Below, in pieces: positions 13,162-15,617 of a stretch of 15,617 bases of DNA (positions are counted from its first letter, which is position 1; each line of letters starts with the position of its first letter). The DNA lies in NCBI GenBank assembly GCA_964407285.1, contig CAYOVG010000152.1:1-15617 (forward strand). The letters run 5' to 3'. The position numbers were made by a program, and so were the translations under genes. Source of the stretch: CAYOVG01 sp964407285. Its GTDB lineage: Bacteria; Desulfobacterota; Syntrophobacteria; Syntrophobacterales; Syntrophobacteraceae. Below the pieces are notes generated by a model. That model did no database searches, had not been told where the DNA came from, and saw nothing but the letters and a program-made list of their open reading frames with translations.

Positions 13162-15617
13162 CGTTCCACGACTTTCCGGCATATGGTAAGGCCCATGCCC
13201 GTTCCGTCGTAAGGCGCACTGCGGCCGTGGAGCCTCTGGAACGGCCTGAATATACGGTCGCCATACTTCCGGTCAAAGCCTATTCCCCTGTCTTCAACGT
13301 AGATCCTGCACCTGCCCGCGGCCACATTGCCCGATATTCTAACATAGGGTTTCTCATAATCCCTACAATACTTTATCGAATTGCTTATGAGGTTCTGGAA
13401 GAGTTGCCGCAGTTGGGGACCATCGGCTTCAATCACCGGGAGTTCTCCCACCACCTCTACTACCCCCCCGCTCTTCGCTATGATTATCTCCAAGTCCGAG
13501 ACGACATCCTCGACGACCGCCTTCAGATCGATGGACTCAAACAGGGGTAGACGCGAGGTTATGCGGGAGTAGTCAAGAAGGGAGTGAACCAGGTCGGACA
13601 TGCGTTTGGCCGATTTCACCATGCGCATCAAGTAGTCCTTGCCCTGTTCCTCGAGGGCTTCCCGGTATCGGTCGGCCATTAGATTTCCAAATGTCTGAAT
13701 CTTCCTGAGCGGTTCCTGAAGGTCATGGGAAGCGATGAAAGCAAAATCCTGAAGCTCTTCATTGAGCCTTTCGAGTTTCACCGTGTACTCCGCGAGCGCT
13801 CTGTTCGCAGCACTCAGCTCAGCCGTTCGCTCCTGTACCCGAAACTCAAGTTCCTCCTTGGTTTTGCGAAGTTCATCGGTCAATACCTTCTGCCTGGTAA
13901 AGTCGGTAAAGGTGGTGATGACTCCGAGGATAGCACCCCCATGTAATGCTCTTATCGGCGCGGCGCTGAAGGAAAGGCACAAGGCGTTCTTATTGGGCGG
14001 CGTCAACAAGATCTGGTGACTGATCAACGTTTCCCCCTGGAGTGCTCGAACAATCAGTTCCTCATGGGGTGCGTCCAGGCGATCCAGTCCTGCGATAGAA
14101 AGGCCCCCGGCTCTTTCCCCGCCAGGCATTCTCATCCTCTCAGGAGTGTAGCCCAACAGGTGCTGAGCGGTCCCGTTGGCTCGAACAAGATTTCCTTCCC
14201 GGTCGTAGATGAGCACACCATCGGCAATGGAGTTTATGGTTGCATCGAGTTCAAGGGCCTTCTGAATTGCCTGTTCGCGCGTTTTTCTAAGCTCCTCCTC
14301 CATCCGACAGCGCTCGGTCATGTCATGTACGATGTGGGCCGCGCCAATGATCTGTCCGTCGGCGGAGCGGATCGGGCTGAAGCTAAGCTGATAGCGCTTG
14401 CGGGTGCGACCGGGATCACCGAACTCATGCTCCAGGGTGAACGTCTCCCCCTGCAACGCCCGGCTCCAAAGCGCCACTGCACTCTTCCGGTCCTCGGGCA
14501 GGTGGGAAAGAGCTTCCACCATGCTCGCGCCGATGCGGATATCCCGGCCAAAGATCTCTGCAAAGTCTTCATGATAGGCTTTGTTGAACACCAGGTAGCG
14601 AAGGTCCTTATCCTGGGCGGCGACCAGGTCCGGCGTCCCCTCGATGACGGCGTTCAGCAAGTCCCGTGCTTCGGCTGCCCGCCGCTCACTCTCGCGCAGT
14701 TCCTCCTCCATCCGTTTGCGGTCCGTGATATCCAAGGCAGAGGGGATGAGATAGGCGACCCGGCCATCGGGGCCGAGCATGGGAGAGATCATGAGATCAA
14801 TCGTGAGACGGCTTCCTTCACCCACCCGGATGACCTCATCGTAGCGGACTCTCTCACCCCTCGCCGCTTCCAGGATGGCCTCACGGAGCCGCTTCTGCAC
14901 TTCCGGGGACCATGCCCACCAGTAGCATTCCTCAAAGGGCTTTCCCAGCACATCCTCCGGTTTGAGACCGGCGGCGTCGAGGGCGGTGCGGTTGGCTTCG
15001 ATCAGCGTCCCGTCGGGATTCATAATGCCGATCATTGCGACCGTGTTGTCGAGCACATTGCGCAGGTGTTGCTCGCTCCGGCGCAGGGCATCCTCGGTTC
15101 GGCGCAACTCGGTCAGGTCGTGGCACGTGAGGAAGATCAGTCGTTCCCCGCCGGCGGTCTCGACCATTGCGCCGCTGTAGGAGAATACCTTCTCCCAGCC
15201 CTGGTCGGGGCGGCGGATGCGCAACTCCAGGTTGCGCACCGTCTCGCCGCGCTTGATCCGCCGCATGGGCCACTCGTCCAATGCCAGCATACGGCTGCCG
15301 TCGGGGGTCCACAGTTGGAACGTGACGGGGGTCTTCTCCAGGGGCTCGATCCCCTCGTCCGGGTGGGCGAAGCCGTGCATCTCGCGGGCGGCGGGGTTCC
15401 AGTAGATCACCTGCTCGTCCTCGGCGGCGATGACGGCGCCTTCGGCAAAGCTCTCGATGGCCGCGTTCCACCGCGCTTCGCTCCGCCGCAGGGCATCCTC
15501 CGCACGCTTGCGCCCGGTTGTATCCCGCAGGATGACGATGCTCCTTTCCTCCCCCTGCTTATCTTTGAAGCCGCCGGACGATATTTCAACCGCCAACCTG
15601 GTCCCGTCTTTCTTGAC
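13062..15617 (-). CDS. Multi-PAS sensor histidine kinase, partial
   Basis: Only the C-terminal 851 residues are in the window; the frame is open through the right edge, so the true start lies beyond it. Visible in order: the end of one PAS/PAC (about 1-35), PAS domains near 50-165, 185-300, 315-437 and 455-575, a coiled coil with RVQERTAEL (about 575-620), HisKA with the phosphorylated His in ASHDLQEPLRK (codon 13725-13727), and the ATPase domain with LFQNLISNSIKY (N box), EDRGIGF (G1), FRPFQRLH (F box) and GTGMGLTIC (G2). All kinase boxes are intact. No membrane segment is seen, so it may be a cytoplasmic sensor; the ligands are unknown. Its stop overlaps the start of the truncated regulator. 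Confidence 0.93.
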   Translation of the reverse strand, partial: VKKDGTRLAVEISSGGFKDKQGEERSIVILRDTTGRKRAEDALRRSEARWNAAIESFAEGAVIAAEDEQVIYWNPAAREMHGFAHPDEGIEPLEKTPVTFQLWTPDGSRMLALDEWPMRRIKRGETVRNLELRIRRPDQGWEKVFSYSGAMVETAGGERLIFLTCHDLTELRRTEDALRRSEQHLRNVLDNTVAMIGIMNPDGTLIEANRTALDAAGLKPEDVLGKPFEECYWWAWSPEVQKRLREAILEAARGERVRYDEVIRVGEGSRLTIDLMISPMLGPDGRVAYLIPSALDITDRKRMEEELRESERRAAEARDLLNAVIEGTPDLVAAQDKDLRYLVFNKAYHEDFAEIFGRDIRIGASMVEALSHLPEDRKSAVALWSRALQGETFTLEHEFGDPGRTRKRYQLSFSPIRSADGQIIGAAHIVHDMTERCRMEEELRKTREQAIQKALELDATINSIADGVLIYDREGNLVRANGTAQHLLGYTPERMRMPGGERAGGLSIAGLDRLDAPHEELIVRALQGETLISHQILLTPPNKNALCLSFSAAPIRALHGGAILGVITTFTDFTRQKVLTDELRKTKEELEFRVQERTAELSAANRALAEYTVKLERLNEELQDFAFIASHDLQEPLRKIQTFGNLMADRYREALEEQGKDYLMRMVKSAKRMSDLVHSLLDYSRITSRLPLFESIDLKAVVEDVVSDLEIIIAKSGGVVEVVGELPVIEADGPQLRQLFQNLISNSIKYCRDYEKPYVRISGNVAAGRCRIYVEDRGIGFDRKYGDRIFRPFQRLHGRSAPYDGTGMGLTICRKVVERHGGDITAQSAPGQGAVFIVSLPVKQSDSRSDG

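Overview
The window looks like chromosome from a GC-rich Gram-negative bacterium. A lipoprotein with a classical lipobox, Gram-negative-style PAS histidine kinases and an HMA_2-type protein fit Desulfobacterota (Deltaproteobacteria); a Syntrophobacter-like organism is my guess from general gene flavour, and no search was run.

Layout, left to right. (1) A heptamer array (1-76) precedes ribD and ribE (364-2380, + strand), which supply the deaminase/reductase and final synthase steps of riboflavin synthesis. (2) A minus-strand run of four genes (6266 down to 2422) encodes a lipoprotein of unknown function, an Sfp-type phosphopantetheinyl transferase, a TatD nuclease and a Maf nucleotide pyrophosphatase. 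A 25-unit heptamer array separates the transferase from tatD and supplies the transferase stop codon. (3) Divergent promoters at 6455-6569 serve the lipoprotein run and an orphan phage-type gene (6767-7489). That gene converges on a MinD/FlhG-type ATPase, with degenerate heptamer copies in opposite orientations between the two. (4) A short diguanylate cyclase and the ATPase form a minus-strand pair (9226 down to 7692), divergent from a ketopantoate-reductase-family gene (9437-10384) with a strong promoter. (5) An 820-base gene-poor stretch holds an inverted, decayed copy of the HMA-like gene, a Pho-box-like direct repeat and a palindrome, followed by the intact HMA-like gene (11206-11577). (6) tRNA-Arg and tRNA-Lys with a promoter and an intrinsic terminator. 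(7) An accessory-looking end: a DUF6788-type gene coupled to a pentapeptide-repeat gene, joined tail to tail with a 3'-truncated response regulator. The regulator's partner, a multi-PAS histidine kinase, runs off the right edge.

The most unusual signals are the family of TTRYGGG heptamer arrays and their effect on coding, the precise gene-to-gene breakpoint near 12823/12824, and the inverted HMA-like pseudogene. I see no CRISPR array, no complete insertion sequence and no identifiable new defence or biosynthetic system.
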